Origin: Ktedonobacteria bacterium brp13
GTDB lineage: Bacteria; Chloroflexota; Ktedonobacteria; Ktedonobacterales; Ktedonobacteraceae
Assembly (NCBI GenBank): GCA_015099395.1
Contig: AP024096.1
Location: forward strand, 1,922,001 to 1,986,000
Direction: 5' to 3'
DNA: 64,000 nt
Numbering within the stretch: the stretch's first letter is position 1; each line of letters opens with the position of its first letter. Both the position numbers and the translations under genes were made by a program. Below are positions 35,167 through 44,214 of the stretch, in pieces. The notes below the pieces were generated by a model. The model saw only the letters and a list, made by a program, of their open reading frames with translations, had not been told where the DNA came from and ran no database searches.

Positions 35167-36903
35167 CTATGTTAGCATGTGGAACTGCGTTGGTGCCTGA
35201 TAAATTACATAATTAGCGATAACAGTACGCTTGACGTGAATTTCGGGATGGTGCGTAACCTTTTCATCTAATGCTATCGTTTGTTGTGAATGTACTTTGA
35301 ATATATAGATCCCTTGTAATTGATCTTTGACAGCATCTCTATAGGGAAGATAGCGATCCAGGCCTGTTTGTAGTTGTTCGTCGAGGTTTGCGCAGAGCAG
35401 TTGCTCGTGACTCTGGAAAATTAAGTTGTTACAGGTCCAGTAATCAGTATAGAAACGAGTTATTTTATGCTGACTTAAAAAATCTATCAATGTCTGCTGC
35501 TGGCTAATCATAGCTTGACTGGTATCAAATTGAGTGAAGATATCTGCGGTCCCTTTAAAAAAGAGTAGAAAAGCGGAGAGTAGGAGTCCTACTGCAATGA
35601 TGCGTTTCTGCCACGAGATCTTGTTGATGTGTAGTATAGATTGCCAGAGCGGCCAGACAAGTGCAGGTATAGCGATCAGCATTCCAGAGAGATAGCGTGC
35701 TGTTGTACGTGGATTCAAAGCTGCCGGAGCGCTCACTACATAAAGTGTAAAAGTAATGACAGCACTTACGATCAGCATCAAACGTATCCAGTATAACGTA
35801 TTCTCATGTGGGGGCACGCCCGCAAACTTTGTGCGTGATCTGTGTCGATAAGATGATAGCAGCACTCTGACTAGTTGGAGGCTAGCTAGCAGTACCAGTG
35901 CAATATATCCAGTGGCCCAGCCAATGCTGGATAGTGCGCAGATCTGTTGTTGTGGCCCAAAGATTTCAAAGAATGCATGCCCTGCATGCATAGGCTCGTG
36001 AATGTTACATACCGGACTGAGACCAGTAGCATCTGGTAGCGTAATCAGCAGTGCTTGTAAAAATTGTTGCGCAAACGTAATGCCACCTTTCGTTGTTGTC
36101 GTTGCAGCATAACCACTGGAGCCAACATACGCGGCGAGCGTGCCTTGTGAGAAGGGAACAGAAAGGTTGTAGATGATGGTTGGTAGCAACGCCAGCAGCA
36201 GTCCTCCAATCAGCAGCAGTCCCGCACGAGAAAAGAGTTCACCATGCATAAAAATGTAGAGTAGTAAGGTGCTACATAGCAAAGTAGGAAGAATCAAAAT
36301 ATCTGAATATATAGCTATGCCAATGAAAAAACCGACTACTCCCCAGTGTAGTAAACGACGCCAACGTAAGTGGTTGGGCTGTTGATCAGGAATATCACGC
36401 TGCAGAATCATCTGCGCCACCAGCAAAAAGATCAGCGCGCTAAATAATAGCGTCTCAGCATAACCACCATTAGCAAAAAGCTGAGTGCCAATGATATTGG
36501 CAGATCCTAACGTATAAAGTAAAAGGCAAAGGAAAGCAAACGATCTACTGTAAACGATTTTTACCAGAAAATATATCGTAACGAAGAAAACAGCGAAGAT
36601 CAAGATGAGGCCAACCCGCAACGCATAGAGCGAGGTACAGAAAAGATGGAAGAGAATACTACCGAGATAGGCTTGGAGTGTGCCCATGTAGCCTTGTCCA
36701 TAAAAGAAGATAGGAAAATCTCTGCCTTGCTCAATATGTAAAGCCATCAAACCCATCGTCGCCTCATCAGCATTAGTGCTCGGCCAGTCATGGAGAATAA
36801 GAAAGAGACGTAACAGGCATGCAAAGAGGGTAAATAGGAAGAGAAAGAGATATTCTTTCCTCTTGTTTAAGTGATTTGATTGTAGAAAAGCTGCTTTTTT
36901 CAT
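35167..36903 (-). CDS. Membrane glycosyltransferase (ArnT/PMT-like, GT-C fold)
   Basis: 578 aa from ATG 36903; a longer frame exists but the added residues lack a ribosome site. About eleven transmembrane helices. The first external loop has STNADEATMGLMALHIEQGR, where the Asp-Glu pair matches the catalytic D-E of GT-C enzymes, followed by FFYGQGYMGTLQAYLGSILF. A C-terminal ~100-residue soluble domain includes KITRFYTDYWTCNNLIF. Such enzymes transfer sugars from polyprenyl-phosphate donors onto lipids or proteins outside the membrane. AT-rich compared with neighbours and enclosed by 70-bp inverted repeats, suggesting acquisition. Confidence 0.8.
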   Translation of the reverse strand: MKKAAFLQSNHLNKRKEYLFLFLFTLFACLLRLFLILHDWPSTNADEATMGLMALHIEQGRDFPIFFYGQGYMGTLQAYLGSILFHLFCTSLYALRVGLILIFAVFFVTIYFLVKIVYSRSFAFLCLLLYTLGSANIIGTQLFANGGYAETLLFSALIFLLVAQMILQRDIPDQQPNHLRWRRLLHWGVVGFFIGIAIYSDILILPTLLCSTLLLYIFMHGELFSRAGLLLIGGLLLALLPTIIYNLSVPFSQGTLAAYVGSSGYAATTTTKGGITFAQQFLQALLITLPDATGLSPVCNIHEPMHAGHAFFEIFGPQQQICALSSIGWATGYIALVLLASLQLVRVLLSSYRHRSRTKFAGVPPHENTLYWIRLMLIVSAVITFTLYVVSAPAALNPRTTARYLSGMLIAIPALVWPLWQSILHINKISWQKRIIAVGLLLSAFLLFFKGTADIFTQFDTSQAMISQQQTLIDFLSQHKITRFYTDYWTCNNLIFQSHEQLLCANLDEQLQTGLDRYLPYRDAVKDQLQGIYIFKVHSQQTIALDEKVTHHPEIHVKRTVIANYVIYQAPTQFHMLT

Positions 36904-36993
36904 GAAACTTTCTTCATTAAATATGTTTGTGAAATATCTATACATTACCATATATAAATTTAAAATAGCAATAGAAATTTGCATAGAGATAGA

Positions 36994-37039
36994 AGCAAGT
37001 AAACACCTCAATGCACTACCGCTGAGGTGTTTACTTGCT
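36994..37039. repeat. 17-bp perfect hairpin upstream of the glycosyltransferase
   Basis: agcaagtaaacacctca pairs perfectly with tgaggtgtttacttgct across 12 nt. It lies about 91 bp upstream of the start codon, so it may be an operator, a leader hairpin or a remnant of an insertion. Confidence 0.55.
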
Positions 37040-37413
37040 ATGGATATCTTCTGCAGTTATTCTGAACAAGCTACACCAAGGGTGAAGATAGCAGCTTTCA
37101 GTAGGGCATCCTTCCCACGGGATGCGCAACGAGGTTGTATAAGAGGTACCACCGGGATACGTATAAAAATCTATCACTAGCATTTTTTGAGCTTGTATAA
37201 GAGATAACGACCGTTATTTTGCATACGTTTTGGAACGTCTTATTCCCTATACTCTATCTACAGTGATGAGCATCTAGAGAACCGGCCGAGAAAGAGAGCT
37301 GGCAATCTCCAGACAGAAAAGTATCTTCAGATCTGGTTGGGATAGGGGAGATGACCTCTGTGAGCGCCATCTCCCCTACCTTTAGCCCCCCAGAAAAAGG
37401 GAAAGACAGGCAT

Positions 37414-38385
37414 TTAGACAGCAGTTGCAAAAACCTTGTGATACAGGTAAGTCCGACACAGCAATTGAAAGCCGACGGCTTCATAAACGAAACGCGAGGA
37501 AGTAAACTCCGTACTCTTCTCCTCCTTCCCAGGATGAGCGCCTGTCACCAGTACCGCCTGCATCCCCCGTTCGCGTAAGCGCTGTAACCCGCCGAGCATC
37601 AGCGCCGTTGCCAATCCTTGACGACGAAATTGTGGGCGCGTTCCTACCGGTTCAAACAGGCCCACGCGGTTCACCGGGTCCACCCAGCAGATGCAACCAG
37701 CTGCTGGCGTGCCATCAGGGGCCATAACCATCAGATCAAGTTGAGGATCGTATTGGGGCATCTTCATCACTGCCAGTTGTCGCAAGGTTCCTTCCTCGTA
37801 GGTCGTGCTCCCCCGTGGGGAAAAAGCATCACGTTGAAGCGCAGCTCGCATCTCTGCCTCAGCCTCTCCAGCAACCGGGCGAATCGTGAATCCTGTGGGC
37901 AAAATAGGTGCTGGCACAGGCTCGATCAGCGGTCGGCGGTAGCAATGATAGTACATTTCTTGGCGCTCATATCCTTCACGTTCAAGAAAACTCACCATCT
38001 TCAGATCGTCGCCGGAGGCTAAACCCCAGGCTTGTTCCCATATCTCATACTGGTTCTCTCCCTGCTGCCCAGCGCGCTCTTTTACGCGCTGCACTGCCCA
38101 CTGGTGTACCATAAGATAGCGCTCGTGCGTACGGAAGTCGGGATGAAGCAAGCAGACGATCTCATCCCCGGCAATGATCCCTAGAGCAAGTGCCTCACCA
38201 TTTTCTTGATACCAGAAATGCCAGTTCTGCTGATCATCAAGCGAACCATCTCGGCACCACCATTGGAGGTCGCCAATGTGCGGATAATCGTTCTGTGGGT
38301 CCAGTGCTCGACAGATGGTGACAAATTTCATGGCTTCTACAAGAGCTGGTCCGCCAGAACGCGCAAGCTTCTGTGCTGTGTTCAT
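37414..38385 (-). CDS. GNAT-family N-acetyltransferase (two-domain)
   Basis: 323 aa. ATG 38385 follows AAGGAGACAG. The C-terminal half carries the acetyl-CoA motif VGTRPQFRRQGLATALMLGG followed by RERGMQAVLVTG, and ends with the family's aromatic strand FVYEAVGFQLLCRTYLYHK. The N-terminal half looks like a second, degenerate GNAT fold (CLLHPDFRTHERYLMVHQWA). This duplicated layout is common in acetyltransferases that modify small molecules or aminoglycosides. Acceptor unknown. A hairpin with taggggagatg/catctccccta (37345-37379) lies downstream but lacks a T tract. Confidence 0.85.
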   Translation of the reverse strand: MNTAQKLARSGGPALVEAMKFVTICRALDPQNDYPHIGDLQWWCRDGSLDDQQNWHFWYQENGEALALGIIAGDEIVCLLHPDFRTHERYLMVHQWAVQRVKERAGQQGENQYEIWEQAWGLASGDDLKMVSFLEREGYERQEMYYHCYRRPLIEPVPAPILPTGFTIRPVAGEAEAEMRAALQRDAFSPRGSTTYEEGTLRQLAVMKMPQYDPQLDLMVMAPDGTPAAGCICWVDPVNRVGLFEPVGTRPQFRRQGLATALMLGGLQRLRERGMQAVLVTGAHPGKEEKSTEFTSSRFVYEAVGFQLLCRTYLYHKVFATAV

Positions 38386-39454
38386 GTGTCTGTCTCCTTG
38401 TTTTTTCTCATCGTTGCGTTATTGCGTATTTACCTTCGTCTGATCAGTGAAATTTCCATCGATCAAGAGCTTCTGTTCCGCTATTGCTGTCAATACATCA
38501 TTTCACCTGCTTTCATGTGGATAACAAGTGCGCGGGTAGAAACCATCTCATTGTGGCAACATCGACAAAAGCAGGGAACAAACGAAGAAGCAAACTGCGT
38601 CAAGCCGAGTGAGCGAGCAAAGAGATGGTGCGCTACCCGGCGACAAGGAGAGATGTAAGGGAGAAATTGGCAACCAGCAAACCACGACTCAGCCCGAAGG
38701 GGCTAAGCATCTATCAGCCTGCCTGGCACCATTTTTCTGCCACATAAGCCAATCGTGTGCCGGGGCTTATGCGGCGGAGGTGCTTGTGTTGCGGTTGCGG
38801 TTGCGATGGATCATCCATCCAGGGGTTTTCATCTCCCCTCTCAAGTAGACGGTATTCATGAATAGAGTGTACCATCTGGTTGGGGTAGGTATCAACTTGC
38901 ACACATGCGTTTTCAACCACGTAGCCATGTTTCATCGGGCTGCTCACTGGGGAGCACTGAAAAGGCGGGAAAGGGATGCAACCAGCCATGTGGAAACCCT
39001 CGGGAGCACTCAGCCAACAAGAAGAACAGATTGTCCACAAGATTCAGAAAGCAAAACTGTTTGTGTTTTTGCGAAAGCCGCGCCATTTCCTTGTGCTTTT
39101 CCCCATTCTAGTGCATCAACCTCATTCTGTACAGAAGATAAATGTCTTGCGTAAACGGTCGTTAACGCTTTCCACTGCCTCGACTTTCCAATTGATTCTG
39201 TAATAAGATCGGCGAGTTTAGAGCATCCCTGATCCCGGCTCAACGGTGAAGTGAAATACGTTTCACTTCACCGTTGAGCATGCAGCGCTTCTGCATGTCA
39301 AACATGCATCCACAAGAAAACATACATGATCTCCCAATCAGGACTATATTCCCGCGCTCTTGTCACTGCTCTCCTATATTTTGTAATATACCTGTAATGC
39401 TCCTATTATGAATGAACGAATATGTGGAAGTGGAATGAGAGGAGGAGCAACAGG
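38386..39454. other. Gene-free interval
   Basis: About 1.07 kb without a credible gene. Frames present lack ribosome sites and recognisable domains. The only clear structure is the 42-nt hairpin at 39238-39279. Confidence 0.5.
39238..39279. repeat. 19-bp perfect hairpin with 4-nt loop
   Basis: gctcaacggtgaagtgaaa, then tacg, then the exact complement. Such a perfect stem suggests a structured transcript end or an element tip. No T tract follows on either side. Confidence 0.6.
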
Positions 39455-39676
39455 ATGCCCGTTGAGTATCTCACCGAAGAACAAGAACAGCGCTATGGGC
39501 GCTATATTGGCGAACCTTCTCCAGAGCAACTCGCTCGTTATTTTCATCTGGACAACGAAGATCGTTTGCTCATTGCCCAGCGTCGTGGAGAGCACAATCG
39601 TCTGGGCTTTGGGATTCAGATGGGAACGCTCAGGTTCTTGGGAACCTTTCTTACTGATCCGGTCAATGTAAATCAC
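39455..39676 (+). pseudogene. Tn3-family transposase, extreme N-terminus
   Basis: ATG 39455, preceded by AGGAGGAG, encodes [40 protein letters not shown] and [20 protein letters not shown], the canonical DUF4158 start of Tn3 transposases. Homology ends at a MITE at 39677. It is the N-terminal counterpart of the fragment at 34326-34900, which starts just after this region, but the two are on opposite strands. Confidence 0.85.
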
Positions 39677-39818
39677 GGAATGAAGTGGGCCTGGCACACT
39701 TCTGGTAATAAGGCCCTCAATGATCTCGCCAGCGTCCAGCCCCTGAGCTTGAAAAAGTGGTGAGATCAAAAAGACAACCCCATCTTCCACCAGAAGTGTG
39801 CCAGACCCATTTCATTCC
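39677..39818. mobile_element. 142-bp MITE with 29-bp inverted repeats
   Basis: ggaatgaagtgggcctggca (39677) and its inverted partner ending 39818 are 29-bp arms with two mismatches (cacacttctgg/ccagaagtgtg inside). It terminates the Tn3 fragment and ends 19 bp before the hydrolase stop. Confidence 0.65.
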
Positions 39819-39836
39819 TAAATTGACAATCGAACG

Positions 39837-40859
39837 TCATTTGCTTTCGATATGACCCAGTTCTTTGAGAACTGCAAATGCAGCACATGCCTCAGACCAC
39901 GCGGGATCTCCCGAGTAAAGCGTGCTCCGGAGATAGGCGAGAGTCAGCCGCTGGATCGTCGCCACTCGTTCAGGGTTCTCGTCAGTGGTCTCCACCGCAT
40001 CGTATCCCGTGATGCCGCCGAGCATGTGCTCTCCACCAGACAACGTCAGCAAGCTCTTTGGTCCTGGGCTGAAAAAATAGGGATCGGCATGATAGCTGGC
40101 ACCCCGAGAAGTGAGTTGTGGCTCGCTGTCTTTGTCGCCCACCACGACGAGTGTTGGCGTGGTCATCTCAGCAAAGCGAGCGGTGCGAAGGCAGGCATAT
40201 TGGGCGGCAGCTGGACCGAGATGATCGCCGCCAGCGCCAGTGGAGGCGAGCAACACACCCGCTTTGATCCGGGCATCGGGGAGAGACACGACCGTCCCAT
40301 CATCATCGGTAAATTGTGCACCCAGCAACATGCTTGCTGTGTGGCCGCCGAATGAATGTCCAACAACCGCCACACGACTGCGATCAAGCCGCCCCTTGAT
40401 TTCCGGAACAGCCTCTTCAATGACATCAAGGTGATCGAGAATGTGGTTCATATCTTCAATGCGAGATCGCCAGAATAAAGGTGCCCCGGGAGTTGTTGGA
40501 TCAAAGCCCAGGCTTTTAGAAGTGAGATGAGTGGGTTGGATGACGACAAAGCCATGCGCAGCCCAAAAATCGACGACGGGACTGAAGCCGTGGAGCGAAG
40601 AGAGATGGTTCGACGTTCCTCCGCCGTGCGAGAGCAGGATGAGAGGAAGGTCACGCCCAGTGGTCGGTGCGGACACTTTTATCTGTAAATCCACGAGGCG
40701 ACCCGGAACTGACAGCACGACCGGGCTGACGGCGACGACTGGAGTCGCGGCAGGACCCGGAATGTTCGCAGCTCTGCCTATGCGCACATGATCCCTTCCC
40801 CGTTGTATTCCTGTTTCTTTCTTTGGGTCAGGGGTTAAAGCGACGTCTTTGCTCTGCAT
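39837..40859 (-). CDS. Alpha/beta hydrolase (chlorophyllase/dienelactone-hydrolase-like)
   Basis: 340 aa. The nucleophile elbow is VAVVGHSFGGHTASM with Ser169. The oxyanion region is LPLILLSHGGGTSNHLSSLH. A likely acid is in VVGDKDSEPQL and the histidine in LSGGEHMLGG. The N-terminal 30 residues are basic without a hydrophobic core, so no classical signal peptide is seen. Probably an esterase or lipase-like enzyme acting on a small ester. It is divergent from a TetR gene across 250 bp with repeated operator-like sequences. Confidence 0.8.
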   Translation of the reverse strand: MQSKDVALTPDPKKETGIQRGRDHVRIGRAANIPGPAATPVVAVSPVVLSVPGRLVDLQIKVSAPTTGRDLPLILLSHGGGTSNHLSSLHGFSPVVDFWAAHGFVVIQPTHLTSKSLGFDPTTPGAPLFWRSRIEDMNHILDHLDVIEEAVPEIKGRLDRSRVAVVGHSFGGHTASMLLGAQFTDDDGTVVSLPDARIKAGVLLASTGAGGDHLGPAAAQYACLRTARFAEMTTPTLVVVGDKDSEPQLTSRGASYHADPYFFSPGPKSLLTLSGGEHMLGGITGYDAVETTDENPERVATIQRLTLAYLRSTLYSGDPAWSEACAAFAVLKELGHIESK

Positions 40860-40881
40860 AACGTATTCCTCCGTTATCTAT

Positions 40882-40924
40882 GCTAACATAAAAATGATAT
40901 CGTGGCTAACATGGAAATGGTATC
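40882..40924. promoter_or_regulatory. Tandem operator-like repeats between hydrolase and TetR genes
   Basis: Two 20-bp direct repeats spaced 23 bp (gctaacataaaaatgatatc at 40882; gctaacatggaaatggtatc at 40905). Further TATCAT/ATGATA half-sites follow to about 40969. They lie 23 bp upstream of the hydrolase start and are good candidates for TetR binding sites. Confidence 0.6.
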
Positions 40925-41109
40925 ATACTGTTATCATCGTTGTCAATATCCGTTATCAATGATATCATGCTGAGAAGAGGTCGATGATCTGACGGAAAGA
41001 TGGCCAGGAGATACGCAGGAGGGCCTGCGCCCTCCTGCACTGTCCAGAATGGAAAAGCCTCGAGCTGATAGCGATTCGCAGATGGCGTTGATAACAACAA
41101 GGCGTGAGA

Positions 41110-41847
41110 ATGGAAGAGATGAAAAAGAGAAAGCAGGTCTCTCAAGATGATATTCGTGCATCCCGGGAAGATGTACGAACCCGAAGCATTGAGGTCGCTT
41201 TGCAGCTTTTAAAAGCAGGCGGACGCGACGCTTTGACGACGCGGGCGGTAGCAGATGCTGCGGGAATACAGGCTCCCACGCTGTATCGCCTTTTTGGCGA
41301 CAAACGAGGTTTGTTAGATGCGGTGGTTGAATACAGCTATGCCTCGGCTTTCAATACAAAGAAAGCGCAGAAATACGGCCCCGATCCGCTTGAAAATTTG
41401 AGAAAAGCCTGGGAGCACCATACCACATACGGACTCGAGAATCCCATCTTGTATGCTTTAATGGTCGGTGATCCGCGACCCGGCTTCCCTTCTCCAGTGA
41501 CTCCAAAGGTCCAGCAGCGTCTCGGGGAGACGATCCATCAGATAGCGCTCGCAGGTCGATTGAGAGTCACTGAAAAACAAGCCGTCGAGTTAGTGTATGC
41601 AGCGAGCACCGGGGCTGTTCTCGCTCTCCTTGCGATGCCTGAAGAGCATCGAGATCTTCGACTCGCGCAAGATGCATGCGAAGCGGTCATAGCCGCTATT
41701 ACCAACGATTCACCCACGTCAAACAAGCCAGGAGCTGAAGCAGCAGCGATTACGCTCAAAGCTGCGCTCCCGGAAGTGAAGTCGCTGACAGACGGAGAGC
41801 GGCTTTTCCTGACAGAGTTACTGGACAGGATCGCTACTCGCGGGTGA
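41110..41847 (+). CDS. TetR-family transcriptional regulator
   Basis: 245 aa from ATG 41110 (AAGG 8 nt upstream; Met at 41119 is an alternative). The N-terminal TetR helix-turn-helix is RSIEVALQLLKAGGRDALTT, then RAVADAAGIQAPTLYRLFGD and KRGLLDAVVEY (residues about 25-75). A ligand domain of about 150 residues follows. It is divergent from the alpha/beta hydrolase and very likely represses it and itself through the repeats at 40882-40924; the ligand would be related to the hydrolase substrate. Confidence 0.9.
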   Translation: MEEMKKRKQVSQDDIRASREDVRTRSIEVALQLLKAGGRDALTTRAVADAAGIQAPTLYRLFGDKRGLLDAVVEYSYASAFNTKKAQKYGPDPLENLRKAWEHHTTYGLENPILYALMVGDPRPGFPSPVTPKVQQRLGETIHQIALAGRLRVTEKQAVELVYAASTGAVLALLAMPEEHRDLRLAQDACEAVIAAITNDSPTSNKPGAEAAAITLKAALPEVKSLTDGERLFLTELLDRIATRG

Positions 41848-42521
41848 TCATGATGTTCATCACATTTGAAAGAGGCGCATTTCTTGGCGCATTTTCCAGG
41901 TCCTCACTTTGAAGCCTGTTGTCGTAACTCATCTTGTATCCTTTTTTCTGAACAAGTACCCACTTTGTTCCTTGTTCCATCCAACGTGTGACATTGCGCA
42001 CTGATCGCGACTTGCACGGAGCGGAATGTGAAGGTGGATGGAACGACAAATTCGAAGATTCCGTCGATTTTCGATCATAGAGTCCGCAACTCTTCAACCA
42101 TAGAGTAAATTTTGAAATTCCATGAGCGAAATCTTGATAATTACGTGGGCGGTAAAACGTGCAATAGGAAAGAGTAAGATTTTTGCTCATCACCAGAAGA
42201 GAGCTCCTTCCGCTCTGCCGGCTGTTTCTGGCTTCCTGCAAACTCGCCCATTTAATTGTCAAAATTCTTCAGAATTCGCTAGAATTCGCCCATTTAATTC
42301 CAAAATTTACACCATCATCCTGTTGGCATTGACATAGATTGCCATAAATCGATGCAAGTCTCATTGCACCCAGCCGATGGATAACAGTAGATTTCCAGAA
42401 CATGCATGTCATGGACAGTAAATGATGAAGAGAGTAGTTTTTCTGTCCTCGCGTTCTCCCTGCTCGCTTTTGTTTTTACGAATCGGATCACAACGTTTTG
42501 CTCTATGGAGGATGACTTTTG
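41848..42521. other. AT-rich intergenic region with a short direct repeat
   Basis: No gene is recognised in 670 bp. tcgcccatttaatt occurs at 42244 and again at 42286, with similar neighbours (gaattcgctagaattc between). Promoter for the small secreted protein probably lies in the last 150 bp. Confidence 0.4.
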
Positions 42522-42779
42522 ATGTCCAAGTACCTTCTTGCCTACAAATTCGCTTCTATCATAACTGGGTGCGCGCTCAGTGGATTTTTAGCCTTGGGTC
42601 CAGTGTATGCTGCCCCGGCCCCGGCCCCTGCTCCTCATCGTGTTCCTAGTATTCATCGTGTTCATCGTGCTCCTAGTATTCATGATGTTCATCACGGTGC
42701 GATCCATGGTAGTGCTGCTGGCACGACTGCTCCTCATGGTGTCGGTGCTCATGTTCACCACGGCACGGCCCATCACTAG
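42522..42779 (+). CDS. Small secreted histidine-rich peptide
   Basis: 85 aa. ATG 42522 has TGGAGGA 9 nt upstream. A signal peptide is evident: KYLLAYKFASIITGCALSGF followed by LALGPVYA and a likely cleavage before APAPAPAP. The mature part is an Ala-Pro hinge and then 17 His in about 45 residues, in imperfect repeats of H-R-V-P-S-I and H-x-V-H (PHRVPSIHRVHRAPSIHDVH). It has no cysteines. It could bind zinc, nickel or copper outside the cell, or be a wall-associated low-complexity protein. No known family is claimed. A hairpin follows the gene at 42824. Confidence 0.65.
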   Translation: MSKYLLAYKFASIITGCALSGFLALGPVYAAPAPAPAPHRVPSIHRVHRAPSIHDVHHGAIHGSAAGTTAPHGVGAHVHHGTAHH

Positions 42780-42823
42780 GAAAAAGAGAAGACGTAGAGG
42801 CCTTTCAGTGTGTTTGCCAGTAA

Positions 42824-42868
42824 GGTACACTCTGTCATAGCAATGCTACTTCTATGACAGGGTGTACC
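42824..42868. terminator. Hairpin after the His-rich peptide gene
   Basis: ggtacactctgtcatag pairs with ctatgacagggtgtacc (one G-U pair) across 11 nt. It is positioned 45 bp after the stop codon. No T run follows, so terminator function is probable by position only. Confidence 0.5.
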
Positions 42869-42992
42869 CTAGAGCGATCCACGAGGATGCGTGTAAAAAA
42901 CGATCGTAAAGCGATGTGCTCTATTCCAGGAATATTCCTACAACTATTTGAAGCTCTACAGCCATGTTTCTACGAATATGAGTTGATGAGCT

Positions 42993-43012
42993 TTCTATTC
43001 ACGTGAATAGAA
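42993..43012. promoter_or_regulatory. 20-bp perfect palindrome flanked by direct repeats
   Basis: ttctattcac/gtgaatagaa is a perfect palindrome, bordered on both sides by ttgatgagctt (42983 and 43013). It lies upstream of the HEAT-repeat gene. It looks like a dimeric regulator site within a small duplication. Confidence 0.55.
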
Positions 43013-43188
43013 TTGATGAGCTTACATTATGACTCTTATGACTCTGTCATATTTTCAACGTTGTTCTACTGGACAGGTAGCGAGACACAAAGAGCGCGCG
43101 ATCGAAGGTGGAGCGATTGCGCGCTTTATGGTACAATAAAAGCGTATATTTGCCTGAAAGAGGTTGCGTGGGAGAAAGGGACGGACCC

Positions 43189-44094
43189 ATGCGAAAGAAC
43201 GATAGGTTTTATCTTCATTTGCTTCAAGAGTGCCAGATCGAGGAACCATTGCCCACCCAGGCCCTGATGGCCATCCTCGCTGATTGGGAGACCTCCTCCG
43301 TCTTTCTGCGGATGGAGGTAGCCCATACCCTGGCTGTGGTGGAAGCAGAGGAAGCGCTCGAACTCTTCCTTCGTGTGCTCCTAAACCCCAAGGAAGATGC
43401 CTGGCTGCGCGAAACGATGACCTGGGATCTGACCATCTGGGGAGAGCGCATTCCCGGAGATCTTCTGCTGACCCTGCTCGCCGATCCAGAACCTGCGGTG
43501 TGTGCTGCCGCGCTGGAGGTATTGCGCGAGCGGCCCTCCCAGACCATTCCTCTTGAGATCGTGTTGCCCTACTGCACGCATGAGGAGAAGTATGTGCGCG
43601 AAGCGGCGATCAAAACTCTGCTCGCTACGGAGCAACGCGTTCCTCCAGAGCCAATCCTTGCGGCCCTCGGTGATCCTGAGCCACAAGTACGCACTGCCGC
43701 TTCTTATGGGTGTATTTCCCTGGTTGAATTGTTTGGGGACCAGATCCCACTCGAACCGCTTCTAGAGGCCCTGCGTGATGAGTATCCACCTGTGCGCGAA
43801 AACATTTTGGGTGCCTTGGGCAAAATCCCCTTGCGCATTCCTGTGGAGCCAGTTGCCGCAGCACTCACTGATTCCACGTACTACGTGCGGTGCGCGGCAC
43901 TGGAAACCCTGAGCGTCATGGGTGAGCGAGTGCCCTCCTCACTCTATCCGATCTTGCAAGAAATGTCCGGATCAGACCCATCTCCCCAGATGCGCCAAAG
44001 GGCCATACGAGCGTTGCTGGCGGTGCACGGAATGACACTCGGGCCACTCAGATTACCGATCATCGATTTCACGCTTGAGGAACTGGGGGAATAA
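43189..44094 (+). CDS. HEAT-repeat protein
   Basis: 301 aa from ATG 43189; the upstream extension of the frame has no ribosome site. It consists of about eight alpha-helical repeats of ~30-32 residues with the recurring pattern P-x-x-P/L-L-x-A-L-x-D and V-R-x-A-A (PPEPILAALGDPEPQVRTAA, VEPVAAALTDSTYYVRCAAL). HEAT proteins of this type act as protein-binding scaffolds. It is convergent with a Ser/Thr kinase-TPR gene 120 bp away; such pairs recur in Ktedonobacteria-like genomes, though interaction is not shown. No signal peptide. Confidence 0.8.
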   Translation: MRKNDRFYLHLLQECQIEEPLPTQALMAILADWETSSVFLRMEVAHTLAVVEAEEALELFLRVLLNPKEDAWLRETMTWDLTIWGERIPGDLLLTLLADPEPAVCAAALEVLRERPSQTIPLEIVLPYCTHEEKYVREAAIKTLLATEQRVPPEPILAALGDPEPQVRTAASYGCISLVELFGDQIPLEPLLEALRDEYPPVRENILGALGKIPLRIPVEPVAAALTDSTYYVRCAALETLSVMGERVPSSLYPILQEMSGSDPSPQMRQRAIRALLAVHGMTLGPLRLPIIDFTLEELGE

Positions 44095-44214
44095 GCGGTC
44101 GAGCGGCAAAGCCTTATCGTATTTACACGATGGTAGACAAAAAACCGGAGGATGAGCCTATTGATTGTCATCCTATAAAGATGCGGCGCTTGCTCCCATC
44201 CAAGACGAGCCTGT

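Larger units (their letters stand above)
34996..37215. mobile_element. Glycosyltransferase unit framed by 70-bp inverted repeats
   Basis: 34996-35065 and 37145-37215 are ~70-bp inverted repeats with only a few differences (core tcgttatctcttatacaagc then tcaaaaa.tgctagtgatag). The only gene between them is the glycosyltransferase. No transposase is present, so either the unit is moved in trans or the repeats are inverted MITE copies flanking the gene. Confidence 0.6.

Noticed and set aside
38609-39203. Several 70-100-codon frames in the gene-free interval
   Set aside because: They overlap each other in different frames, lack ribosome sites and show no domain or codon bias.
34326-39676. The Tn3 fragments at 34.3 and 39.5 kb as one split gene
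   Set aside because: They cover adjacent protein regions but lie on opposite strands with several intact genes between; a rearrangement is possible but they may belong to different elements.
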